Assembly: GCF_001891125.1 (NCBI RefSeq) | Contig: NZ_CP015247.1 | Coordinates: 142,501 to 206,500 of the forward strand | Direction of reading: 5' to 3' | DNA: 64,000 nt | Source of the DNA: Leuconostoc suionicum | Lineage (GTDB): Bacteria > Bacillota > Bacilli > Lactobacillales > Lactobacillaceae | Part shown: piece by piece, positions 51,085-59,112 of the stretch | How positions within the stretch are numbered: position 1 is the stretch's first letter | Layout of the letters: every line of letters starts with the position of its first letter | Program-made: the position numbers and the translations under genes | The notes under the pieces: generated by a model | Database searches by the model: none | Told to the model about the DNA's origin: nothing | The model's input: only the letters and a program-made list of their open reading frames with translations

Positions 51085-51720
51085 TTATTTTACTGGAATT
51101 TCAAAGTGAGTTTCGTCGCCAATATCAAATAGTATATGCCCAGAAAACTGGTTAATCAAATTTGATTGAAACTTGGTTAAGTCTTCTTCAGCTACTGGGA
51201 CTACGACGTGAACATTTGTATCATATTGTGTGTCTATTATTTGATAATTATGGCTGTTTAGCCAATAATTTAATGTTTCGCCATGCTTATAATCAATGCT
51301 GATAGTAACTTGTAGACGTGTTAGTCGTTGGACGAAGTCGATTGACTCAAGCCCTTCAGCAATCGTGCCAGCGTAGGCACGAATCAGTCCGCCAGCCCCT
51401 AATTTAATACCACCAAAATAGCGAGTCACTACTGCAACAACATCGTGTAGATCATTTTTTTGTAAGACCTCTAGCATTGGTATGCCAGCCGTACCACTCG
51501 GTTCACCATTATCACTATAGCGCTTAATACTGTCGTTGTCACCTAAAACATAAGCAAAAACATTATGGCTGGCTTTATAGTGGATTTTATTTATTTTTTC
51601 TATAAAATCTCGAGCGTCATTTTCGGAAGTGATACGTGCCATGTTTAAAATGAAACGTGATTTTTTAATTTCTTTTTCCCACGTGAATGCTGTGGGCTTA
51701 ATTGTGAAATATTTTACCAT
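51085..51720 (-). CDS. yigZ: YigZ/IMPACT family protein
   Basis: 211-residue protein of the UPF0029/IMPACT family, linked to translation or nucleic-acid quality control; no reaction is established. The signature SDNGEPSGTAGIPMLEVL and VVTRYFGGIKLGAGGLIRAY are present, followed by a ferredoxin-like C-terminal domain. I use ATG 51720 because the longer frame to 51792 runs into comFA. No ribosome site precedes it. A TATAAT ends 7 nt upstream, so a leaderless transcript is likely. Confidence 0.88.
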   Translation of the reverse strand: MVKYFTIKPTAFTWEKEIKKSRFILNMARITSENDARDFIEKINKIHYKASHNVFAYVLGDNDSIKRYSDNGEPSGTAGIPMLEVLQKNDLHDVVAVVTRYFGGIKLGAGGLIRAYAGTIAEGLESIDFVQRLTRLQVTISIDYKHGETLNYWLNSHNYQIIDTQYDTNVHVVVPVAEEDLTKFQSNLINQFSGHILFDIGDETHFEIPVK

Positions 51721-51733
51721 ATAACGTATTATA
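51705..51733 (+). promoter_or_regulatory. Putative competence promoter of comFA
   Basis: TGAAA (51705-51709), 13 nt, AACGTATTATA (51723-51733), then 4 nt to ATG. The same arrangement is seen at comC. The distal block overlaps the first codons of yigZ. Confidence 0.55.
51728..51733 (-). promoter_or_regulatory. yigZ -10 element overlapping comFA promoter
   Basis: TATAAT on the minus strand occupies almost the same bases as TATTAT on the plus strand (51727-51732). RNA would start about 51721, one base before the yigZ ATG. Confidence 0.5.
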
Positions 51734-51737
51734 CAGC

Positions 51738-53018
51738 ATGAATGATGAATATTTCTATGGTCGTCAAATTGTCCAACCAAAAGTGGAAACAACGACTAAA
51801 CATATTATTGAACCTTTTGTTGGGAAAAAGTGCCAACGGTGCGGACAGAAGAATACCGAGGAATTACCTAACCAACATTATTATTGTAATGCTTGTTTGA
51901 TATTAGGACGAGTTAGTTCTCTTGATAATTTAGTTTCGTTACCGGAACCAAATCAATTTTCTGGTACTGCTAAAATGACGTGGCAAGGTGAATTGACGCA
52001 ACAACAGGAAAAAGTTAGCAATGAACTATTGGTGACCTTGGCTCAAAAAGGGGAACATTTAGTGTGGGCGGTTACTGGTGCGGGTAAAACTGAAATGTTA
52101 TTCCCGGTTATCCACAAAGCATTGTGTCAAAGACTACGTGTAGCGATTGTTTCGCCACGCGTAGATGTCATTGTGGAGCTAGCACCACGAATTCAGTCGG
52201 CATTTGAAGAAACTGAGCTAATGATATTACATGGCAACCAAAAAAAGGACTATCAATATACACAGTTAGTTTTAGCGACCACACATCAGATGTTACGATT
52301 TTATCATGCATTCGATCTTCTTATCGTCGATGAAGTTGATAGTTTTCCGTTTGCAGGGGATGCCATGCTGGCTTATGCGGTGAATAAGGCCCGAAAGGAA
52401 AACAGTGCTTTAATTTATTTAACGGCGACACCAACACTAGCAATGCGAAAAAAAGCAGGCAAAAAATTACCGACCTCTTATTTGCCATTAAGATTTCACC
52501 AGCATGTCTTACCTGAAATAAAAGTAAAATTAGTTAGCAACTGGCGTAAAAGGCTACCGAATGTCATCAAAAGACAAATTATTCAGCTCATTACATCTAA
52601 ACAAAGATTTTTAATTTTTGTGCCAAAAGTTTCTGATTTAAAACCGCTACATCAAAAATTACATCAATTATTTCCAAATGTACAAAGTGATTACGTACAT
52701 GCAGCTGATCCATTTCGACAAGAAAAAGTTAAAAAAATGCGTGACGAAAAGTTACAATATTTAATTACGACTACAATATTAGAAAGAGGGGTTACTTTCC
52801 CAAGAATCGACGTATTAATTATAGGAGCGGACGATAAAACATTCAGTGAAAATGCGCTCGTCCAAATTGCAGGTCGTGTAGGACGTAGCGCTGATCGACC
52901 CACTGGTTTAGTACAAGCATACGTACAACATATCAATTTAAAGGTTAGGGCAGCACAAAAACAGATTATCATGATGAATCGTCGTGGGGAAAAATTAAAG
53001 TGTAGAATGAACAACTAA
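51738..53018 (+). CDS. comFA: Competence DNA-translocation helicase ComFA
   Basis: Superfamily 2 ATPase that helps pull single-stranded DNA through the ComEC channel. A four-cysteine zinc site (C32, C35, C50, C53) precedes Walker A GAGKT (114-118). The DEAD-like box LIVDEVDSF and the C-terminal QIAGRVGRS motif follow. The 426 residues are typical. There is no Shine-Dalgarno; the ATG lies 4 nt after the putative competence promoter. comFC follows after 14 nt with its own strong ribosome site. Confidence 0.92.
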   Translation: MNDEYFYGRQIVQPKVETTTKHIIEPFVGKKCQRCGQKNTEELPNQHYYCNACLILGRVSSLDNLVSLPEPNQFSGTAKMTWQGELTQQQEKVSNELLVTLAQKGEHLVWAVTGAGKTEMLFPVIHKALCQRLRVAIVSPRVDVIVELAPRIQSAFEETELMILHGNQKKDYQYTQLVLATTHQMLRFYHAFDLLIVDEVDSFPFAGDAMLAYAVNKARKENSALIYLTATPTLAMRKKAGKKLPTSYLPLRFHQHVLPEIKVKLVSNWRKRLPNVIKRQIIQLITSKQRFLIFVPKVSDLKPLHQKLHQLFPNVQSDYVHAADPFRQEKVKKMRDEKLQYLITTTILERGVTFPRIDVLIIGADDKTFSENALVQIAGRVGRSADRPTGLVQAYVQHINLKVRAAQKQIIMMNRRGEKLKCRMNN

Positions 53019-53032
53019 AAAAAGGAGAAGCT

Positions 53033-53707
53033 ATGCGGTGCGCATTGTGTCAAACACAATTATTTGAAGTACATTCATTTTTGCAATTTTTTGGTCTAAT
53101 AAGACATGAAAATAGTGTGTTGTGTGAAAGTTGTCGTCACAATTTTGACGCAATCAATGATCAACGTTGTCCAGCGTGCGGACGACAGCAACTAAATACT
53201 GACACATGTTACGACTGCCAAAGGTGGCAATTGAATAACGAACCCGTCCTTCATCATCAGGCACTGTATCAATACAATGACGCCATGCGACTATTCATGC
53301 AACAATATAAATTTAATGGTGACTACAAACTACGTAAAATTTTTAATCGTGAGTTAATAAACTTAGTTCATACTTCAGATATGGATTTGGTAGTAGCAAT
53401 TCCTGTTAGCCATCATACGATGATGACACGTGGATTTAATCAAGTAGCTAGTCTGCTAGAAGGCGTTGAATTGACAGAAGCCTTACAAGTTAAGGTAACG
53501 AAAAAAATGCAACAATCACATTTTAATCGCAGAGGTCGCATGAAAAGGGAACAGCCATTTTCCATAATCGACGAAAAAATCATTGAAGGACAAAGTATTT
53601 TACTTGTAGATGATGTATATACGACTGGTAATACATTGCACCATGCTGCCGATTTATTATTAGCACATGGGGCTGATTCTGTGAAAAGCATTTCATTGGC
53701 ACGATAA
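53033..53707 (+). CDS. comFC: Competence protein ComFC
   Basis: Phosphoribosyltransferase-fold protein needed for DNA uptake and thought to work with ComFA. Zinc-type cysteine pairs occur at C3/C6 and in CESC, CPAC and CYDC within the first 65 residues. The PRPP-site motif ILLVDDVYTTGNTLH is near 185-199. It has 224 residues. AAAGGAG lies 10 nt before ATG 53033. Confidence 0.9.
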   Translation: MRCALCQTQLFEVHSFLQFFGLIRHENSVLCESCRHNFDAINDQRCPACGRQQLNTDTCYDCQRWQLNNEPVLHHQALYQYNDAMRLFMQQYKFNGDYKLRKIFNRELINLVHTSDMDLVVAIPVSHHTMMTRGFNQVASLLEGVELTEALQVKVTKKMQQSHFNRRGRMKREQPFSIIDEKIIEGQSILLVDDVYTTGNTLHHAADLLLAHGADSVKSISLAR

Positions 53708-53730
53708 AAATGAAGAAATTGTAATTTCAC

Positions 53731-53757
53731 GGTAAACGCTTACAGATATGTTATAAT
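53731..53757 (+). promoter_or_regulatory. cre site and extended -10 promoter of hpf
   Basis: The minus strand of 53731-53744 reads TGTAAGCGTTTACC, one mismatch from the CcpA cre consensus TGWAANCGNTNWCA. The -10 TATAAT is at 53752-53757 with extended TGT at 53749-53751. The cre covers the -35 region, a position that would let CcpA control the promoter. Confidence 0.75.
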
Positions 53758-53843
53758 GATGATAGAACCAATATAAAATAACTGACTTGATGGTAATATT
53801 TAGAAATTTATCATTAAAGAAGGAAATTTGGAGGAATTAGTTT

Positions 53844-54389
53844 ATGTTAGATTACAATGTACGTGGTGAAAATATCACAGTCACAGATGCAATTCGTGAA
53901 TATGTGGAAAAACGCTTGACGAAATTAAATCGTTATATCGAAGAAAATGCCAAGGCCAACGTTAACTTGCGCACATACAAGTCTGACAATTCTGGTAAGG
54001 TTGAAGTTACTATTGTGTTACCTTATGTAGTTTTGCGAGCTGAAGATACTAATCAAGATTTATACGCAGCTGTTGATAATGTTTCTGAAAAAGTAGAACG
54101 ACAAATTCGTAAGTATAAGACAAAGATCAATCGTAAGTCCAGAGAAACTGGATTTAAAGGTATTGATTCGAAGGGAGAAATTCCTGAAGAAGAGGTAGAT
54201 GACTCTGCTCTACAAATTGTTCGTACTAAGCAGGTTGATTTGAAACCTATGTCACCTGAGGAAGCTGCCTTGCAAATGGATTTACTAGGACATGTGTTCT
54301 TTATCTTCAAAGATGCAGAGTCAAATACTGATTCAGTAATCTATAAGCGAGCTGATGGAAAGTATGGCTTGCTTGAAACAGCAGAATGA
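53844..54389 (+). CDS. hpf: Long-form ribosome hibernation promoting factor
   Basis: Binds the 30S decoding site and dimerises ribosomes to 100S particles in stationary phase. The N-terminal S30AE domain (1-100) starts MLDYNVRGENITVTDAIREYVEKRL. After a charged linker (about 110-125) the C-terminal dimerisation domain has VDLKPMSPEEAALQMDLLGH. The 181 residues mark the long form. It is transcribed alone from the cre-overlapped promoter. Confidence 0.95.
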   Translation: MLDYNVRGENITVTDAIREYVEKRLTKLNRYIEENAKANVNLRTYKSDNSGKVEVTIVLPYVVLRAEDTNQDLYAAVDNVSEKVERQIRKYKTKINRKSRETGFKGIDSKGEIPEEEVDDSALQIVRTKQVDLKPMSPEEAALQMDLLGHVFFIFKDAESNTDSVIYKRADGKYGLLETAE

Positions 54390-54536
54390 TATTCGTCATT
54401 GTGTGTTATAAATTGCAAAGTGGGGAACATTTTTCCATAATTTAGTTAAGAATCGTAAAAGTTTATAAAGTTATCCAAAAGACCAGTTCAATTGCGTATG
54501 CTATATTAAGCAGAGTTTAAATTGAAGAGGTCTTTT

Positions 54537-56075
54537 ATGTTTGGTTGGCAAACGATATTAAAAAATAAACACAGTTTAGTTAAGTGGCTATTAGCAATGG
54601 TGATTCCAGTAATTTTAGTTGCTGGGTACCTTGGGGCAACTAGTCATGTAACACAGCATGCGAACCGTTTAAAGGTCGCTGTTGTTAATTTAGATAAGCC
54701 AGCGCGGTTTGAAGGTGAACAACAAAGCGTTGGTGCTAAATTGACTGATCAATTTAAGGCCAGTAAAAAGTTAGCGGTCAAGAGTTATGGCTCAGAGAAG
54801 TCGGCTCGAGAGGCCTTAAAGTTGGGACAGGTTAGTGGCGTTATTGTTTTCCCAAATAAGATGACGCAGCAGTTGGCCGACTTTAAGAGTTCAGGCAAGA
54901 ACGTGAGCGTTAAGCAAGTCATAGCTACTGGTAATAATCAATTTGCTACACAATATACGAGACGTGTACTCGAAGACTTGGTTAATGAAGCTAATGTAAA
55001 GCTGAGCATGGGTATCTCAAACGATTCTACCTTGAAAAATCTAGCAAAGCAAAGCAATAGTCTGGCGGACAAAACATCCGATTTGCAAGCCAACTTACAG
55101 GCCGTTGGGAATGCTATTGATACAGATACAGCTAAAGATTTGCAAACAGATGCGAGTGATTTAGCAACACAGTTAGCAACTTATTCTGTTGAGCTTAATA
55201 CGGCCATTAGTAATAGTGATACCGACAAAATTAAAGAAGCAGCAGCTAAGATAAACGACGTTTCCTACAAAATGCAAACAACGGTAGTAGGAGGAATTAG
55301 TAATATTGTTGTGAATTTGAATAATACACAAGCCTTGAGTCAGAAGTCTGGTATTATCCAAACCGAAGCTACATCCGTAAAAAATGGTCAAACCGCTGTC
55401 TCCAATAAATTAAAATCACTGCTTGGGGATAAATCTGAGACGACCACTTCCTTGACGCAGATGCTTATGCTAAACACAACTGACATTAAGTCAGTGAAAA
55501 ACGATGGGCAAGTTATTTTGCCACAGGTATTGGCAGTTGGTGTGACAGTAATGGCAATACTATTTGGTTTGGTATTACCAATTAAACCAGAAAAACCAGA
55601 AGCACTTGCTCTTGAACAATGGTGGGATAATTTCCAAATTGGTGGCATACTGAGTGTCGTAGGTGCTTTGTTAATAACAGTCAGTATAACGTTTTGGAAA
55701 ATACCAATCACTAATTTTTGGCTCATTGTAGGAGCTGTCATACTAGCTCAGTGGACAATGTTAAGTTTCGTTTGGTACCTGAAACAACTATTTGGTCAAG
55801 CGGGCTGGTGGTTGGCTACAGGAATCTCTGTTTTACAACTGATTATAGTTGCTGTTAGTTATCCAGCAATTGTACAAGATACGGTGTTTGGTATTTCTAG
55901 ACCATTTTGGCCATTAACAGCATTAACAAGTGCTGTCAACCACATTACGTTTGGTGGTGAAATACAGCAAAATGTAATGATCTTAGTAATTTGGTGGATT
56001 ATATTTACTATCCTATTAGTCTCACAGTATCGTTTTAGACAACGAAAAAGTTTGACAGAAAAAATTGCTGAATAA
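54537..56075 (+). CDS. YhgE/Pip family membrane protein
   Basis: 512 residues resembling the ABC-2-like YhgE/Pip proteins. One N-terminal segment (about 17-37) is followed by a large extracytoplasmic region (40-330) with coiled-coil character around 165-215, then about five C-terminal membrane segments. Relatives serve as phage-infection proteins or ESX/type VII-linked membrane proteins, but none of those roles can be assigned here. The start is ATG 54537, seven nt after GAAGAGG; the in-frame TTG 54522 is less likely. It probably has its own promoter (TGCTATATT just upstream). Confidence 0.78.
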   Translation: MFGWQTILKNKHSLVKWLLAMVIPVILVAGYLGATSHVTQHANRLKVAVVNLDKPARFEGEQQSVGAKLTDQFKASKKLAVKSYGSEKSAREALKLGQVSGVIVFPNKMTQQLADFKSSGKNVSVKQVIATGNNQFATQYTRRVLEDLVNEANVKLSMGISNDSTLKNLAKQSNSLADKTSDLQANLQAVGNAIDTDTAKDLQTDASDLATQLATYSVELNTAISNSDTDKIKEAAAKINDVSYKMQTTVVGGISNIVVNLNNTQALSQKSGIIQTEATSVKNGQTAVSNKLKSLLGDKSETTTSLTQMLMLNTTDIKSVKNDGQVILPQVLAVGVTVMAILFGLVLPIKPEKPEALALEQWWDNFQIGGILSVVGALLITVSITFWKIPITNFWLIVGAVILAQWTMLSFVWYLKQLFGQAGWWLATGISVLQLIIVAVSYPAIVQDTVFGISRPFWPLTALTSAVNHITFGGEIQQNVMILVIWWIIFTILLVSQYRFRQRKSLTEKIAE

Positions 56076-56105
56076 AAAAGCGAGCACATTTGAGCTCGCT
56101 TTTTT
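56075..56105. terminator. Bidirectional terminator, YhgE-like / phosphatase
   Basis: GCGAGC (56080-56085) pairs with GCTCGC (56094-56099), with A and T runs on both sides, between two converging genes. Confidence 0.85.
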
Positions 56106-56117
56106 ATTGTTAATACA

Positions 56118-56789
56118 TTATGAATTAAATATAGTTGAATCATCATTAAAGTTAGTAATTTTAGCATGGTCAGCATCTAATTCAAGTTGCGTAACAGCAC
56201 CATTTTTAACACTAATCTTGGCAAAATCATGATAGCCAAAATAGTCAGCAATAGCACGAATAGCTGTACCATGAGAGACGATTAGTACATTATCTCCATC
56301 TTGATGACGAGAAAGAATGTCGTCAAAACCGTGTTGTATACGGTTTATAAACTGTTGATAGTCCTCTGCGATTTTGAAAGGGTCGCCTTCACGGATCAAA
56401 TCCATTGCTGCAGGCATACCATATTTAGCGATAACATCGGAAAAATCTGAGAAGGTATCATTTTTATAAGCACCAAGAGTTGTTAAGGCTAAACCAGTGT
56501 GTACACCTTCAAAATAGCCAAAGTTTTCTTCACGGAAGTCTGGTAATTGGATAGCTTGATTGGGTGAATCAGATTTATTGTTGGCTAAGATATATTGTGA
56601 TGTGTGGATAGTTCGTGTTAAGCCAGATGAATAAGCACCATCGAAGTGTACGTTGGCCAGCCGAGTACCAGCCGCATAACCGTCTTGAATCCCTTTTTTT
56701 GTTAAGGGTGCATCAGACCAACCTTGGAAACGATGCAAAAGATTAAAATAGGTTTCGCCATGGCGTACCATGTAGATGTTGACTGTCAT
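56118..56789 (-). CDS. Histidine phosphatase (phosphoglycerate mutase-like)
   Basis: 223-residue branch-1 histidine phosphatase. The catalytic RHGET motif is at 8-12 and the second histidine is in IVSHGTAIRAI. It may be a broad-specificity phosphatase, not a glycolytic mutase: it is shorter than GpmA (about 230-250) and lacks its typical C-terminal region. The start is ATG 56789 after AGGAGG; the longer frame to 56951 runs into the upstream gene. Confidence 0.85.
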   Translation of the reverse strand: MTVNIYMVRHGETYFNLLHRFQGWSDAPLTKKGIQDGYAAGTRLANVHFDGAYSSGLTRTIHTSQYILANNKSDSPNQAIQLPDFREENFGYFEGVHTGLALTTLGAYKNDTFSDFSDVIAKYGMPAAMDLIREGDPFKIAEDYQQFINRIQHGFDDILSRHQDGDNVLIVSHGTAIRAIADYFGYHDFAKISVKNGAVTQLELDADHAKITNFNDDSTIFNS

Positions 56790-56854
56790 AAGTTTCCTCC
56801 TGAAGATAACTATTTCTATTTTACCACAAGTGTTTTGGTAGCAGAATGAAAAAA

Positions 56855-56878
56855 GACGCATTCCTTCAGGAATGCGTC
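56855..56878 (-). terminator. Terminator of the CNNM/CorC gene
   Basis: GACGCATTCC/GGAATGCGTC (56855-56864/56869-56878), read on the minus strand into six T. Confidence 0.85.
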
Positions 56879-56883
56879 TTTGG

Positions 56884-58284
56884 TTAATTAGCAGCAACTT
56901 CATCATCAGAATTTTTTTCTGACGCTGCTTCATCTTCATCAAAAATACCATTTTGATTTAAATCATCTTTTGGTAAAGGTAATTCTTTGACAATGAATTG
57001 AGAAATATAAGCATTATCATAATCCAGCGCTGTCAACTCAAAGTTGGCTACTTTCATAGTGTCTCCGGCACGGAATTCAGGGTCATGATTCAAAACATAT
57101 CCAGTTAAGGTAACTGCATCGTCATTTTCAAGTTCTTTGATATTACGATTAAAGTAACGTTCAAAATCGTATAATGTCATCTTACCTGAGATCTTAAAGC
57201 GGTGATCTCCGAGCTTTTCAATATAGTCATCAGAAACATCATCAATTTCATCACGTACGGTACCAAACAGTTCTTCATAAATATCTTTGTCAGTAATTAG
57301 TCCAGAAGTACCACCATATTCATCAACAACAATTGCAATAGGAGAACGCTTTATAATCATTTCATCCATGACATCGTGTAAATCCATATTTTCGGGAACA
57401 GCTGGAATATCACGCATAATTTTGGAAACTGGGTCAGATGACTTAATACGTGCTTGTCGTACTAAATCATAGTTGAAAACATACCCCAAAACTTTATCTT
57501 TATCGTTATCCGCTACAACGGGAAAACGCGAATATCGTTCTTGTAAGTATAAGTTGAGCCCATCCGCAATTGAGGCCGTAACATCGATGATGGTCATGGA
57601 TGTACGATCAATCATTATGTCCACAGCGACTTTATCATTCATTTCAAACGCACGTTGCATGAAAGTAAGGTCTTCTTCATCAAGTTCACCAGCTGCTGCT
57701 GCATTCTTAGACAACGACAGAATTTCTGTTTGAGAATAAATGTCCTCTTCACCATCTGTCCGGAAGCCAAGTAAATGGGTAATACCGTTTGACAAATGAT
57801 CTAATGTCCAAATCAAAGGAAACAAAGCAATATGGAAGAAACGTACAGGCCGTACAATAAAGAGTAACACCTTGACCGGTGACTCAATTGCAATGTTTTT
57901 CGGTACTAAGTCGGTAAATACCGCGTGGACAATCGTGAAAATGATCATAGCAGCGACAGAAGCTACGGCGTGAGCATACTCAGCTGGGATAATCCCAGAT
58001 CCAAGTATGATTTCAGCAACGGTTTCTTCACCAATCCAACCTAAAATCAGACTTGTTAATGTAATTCCGACTTGAGCGGTCGAAAGATATTCAGTTAAAT
58101 GTGTTGTCATGTGAATGGCATTGCTGATGTTACGTGAAGGCTTCTCACGAGTTTCTTGCAATGCCTTTAATGCACTTAAACGTACTTTTACTAATGAATA
58201 TTCTGTTAAAGTAAACAAAATAGCTAGTAAAAGGACCACCAAAATAATGACAAAATTGATGATCATAGACGGACCAGAATCCAA
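56884..58284 (-). CDS. CNNM/CorC-type transporter with CBS pair (HlyC/CorC family)
   Basis: Integral membrane protein of the family linked to Mg2+ (or Co2+) efflux. A CNNM/DUF21 membrane domain occupies about 1-185 with three to four segments. A CBS pair at about 205-335 ends in VDEYGGTSGLIT, and a CorC_HlyC domain at about 350-430 follows. The acidic tail is rich in D/E. I choose TTG 58284, nine nt after AAGAGG; the first ATG in the membrane domain (58266) lacks a ribosome site. The length is then 466 residues. Confidence 0.85.
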   Translation of the reverse strand: MDSGPSMIINFVIILVVLLLAILFTLTEYSLVKVRLSALKALQETREKPSRNISNAIHMTTHLTEYLSTAQVGITLTSLILGWIGEETVAEIILGSGIIPAEYAHAVASVAAMIIFTIVHAVFTDLVPKNIAIESPVKVLLFIVRPVRFFHIALFPLIWTLDHLSNGITHLLGFRTDGEEDIYSQTEILSLSKNAAAAGELDEEDLTFMQRAFEMNDKVAVDIMIDRTSMTIIDVTASIADGLNLYLQERYSRFPVVADNDKDKVLGYVFNYDLVRQARIKSSDPVSKIMRDIPAVPENMDLHDVMDEMIIKRSPIAIVVDEYGGTSGLITDKDIYEELFGTVRDEIDDVSDDYIEKLGDHRFKISGKMTLYDFERYFNRNIKELENDDAVTLTGYVLNHDPEFRAGDTMKVANFELTALDYDNAYISQFIVKELPLPKDDLNQNGIFDEDEAASEKNSDDEVAAN

Positions 58285-58714
58285 ATTCGTAAACCTCTTT
58301 TCATAGTTATAACTAATACACATTATAACAAAGATCATATGATAACGCTGGATTTTATAACTTTCTTAAGGGTGACTATTATCAGTATTAGACATTTCCA
58401 TGAGGTTGATGGAAAGGGAACAAATATATGGTTTTTATGAGCAATTCAATATGATTTATAAAAAAAGTATGGTATTATAGAAACCTAAACGACATACATT
58501 CACTAGTTAAAAACGTTGATATAATGGGCTTTTTGCCTTTTTATTGTCCTTTTATTTTCTAGTAGCCTTTTTTAAAATAAGTTATTCAACTCACAAGAAC
58601 ATGTGTTCGCTGAGACAAAATTAGGGCTTGAAGAATTAATTAAAAAGGGTAAACTTAAAGTCAGTAGTTAGTAGATTCAAAATAGAGTAAATAAATATAA
58701 AAGAGGTCGGTATC
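58285..58714. other. 430-bp intergenic region before nrdH
   Basis: AT-rich and without a convincing gene. It holds TGGTATTAT and TGATATAAT (58518-58525) extended -10 candidates on the plus strand, an SOS-box-like palindrome (58596-58609), and a codon-like stretch at 58579-58671 (in frame, ending VFAETKLGLEELIKKGKL before VSS and stop) with no ribosome site. The stretch may be a gene remnant. Confidence 0.6.
58596..58609. promoter_or_regulatory. Candidate LexA/DinR (SOS) box upstream of nrdHEIF
   Basis: AGAACATGTGTTCG matches 13 of 14 positions of the Bacillus-type SOS box CGAACRNRYGTTYG. It lies about 105 nt before nrdH. Regulation is inferred. Confidence 0.5.
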
Positions 58715-58945
58715 ATGGAAAAAGTTACAGTATATACAAAATACAATTGTGTACAATGCAAGATGACCAAAAAGTTTTTAGAAGCGCAAGGTATACCTTT
58801 TAAAGAAATTAACATTGAAGAGGAAACACAATTTGTTGAGGAATTGAAGGCTAGTGGCCATCGCCAAACACCGGTTGTGGCAGTGGAAGGTCTACCAGCA
58901 TTTTCCGGATTCCGTCCTGATGTGCTAAAGAAAATTTCTGCTTGA
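58715..58945 (+). CDS. nrdH: Glutaredoxin-like protein NrdH
   Basis: 76-residue thioredoxin-fold electron donor to the class Ib reductase. The redox site is CVQC (12-15), and the C-terminal GLPAFSGFRPDVL is typical. It is reduced by thioredoxin reductase. GAGGTCGG precedes the ATG. A GC-rich hairpin ending in T6 (about 58950-58985) separates it from nrdE and may attenuate. Confidence 0.95.
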   Translation: MEKVTVYTKYNCVQCKMTKKFLEAQGIPFKEINIEEETQFVEELKASGHRQTPVVAVEGLPAFSGFRPDVLKKISA

Positions 58946-59112
58946 TTTTCGTTAACATCGTGCGGTGCAGAGCTTAGCGGTGTTTTTTATTACATTTTTT
59001 CTAGTAAGAGTGTTGATAAATTGCAGAAGTTGGCTGTTAATCAAAGGTAGTTCAAAAGATAAAATGTCAACACGGCAATCGATCACATTCAAAACCAAAG
59101 GACAATAAACTG

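Noticed and set aside
58416-58431. NrdR box (an AACAAATATATGGTTT-like palindrome) upstream of nrdH
   Set aside because: Only about 10 of 16 positions fit the NrdR consensus and no second box lies at the usual spacing.
58601-58624. Short ORF starting ATG at 58601
   Set aside because: It is only seven codons long, lacks a ribosome site and overlaps the SOS-like palindrome.
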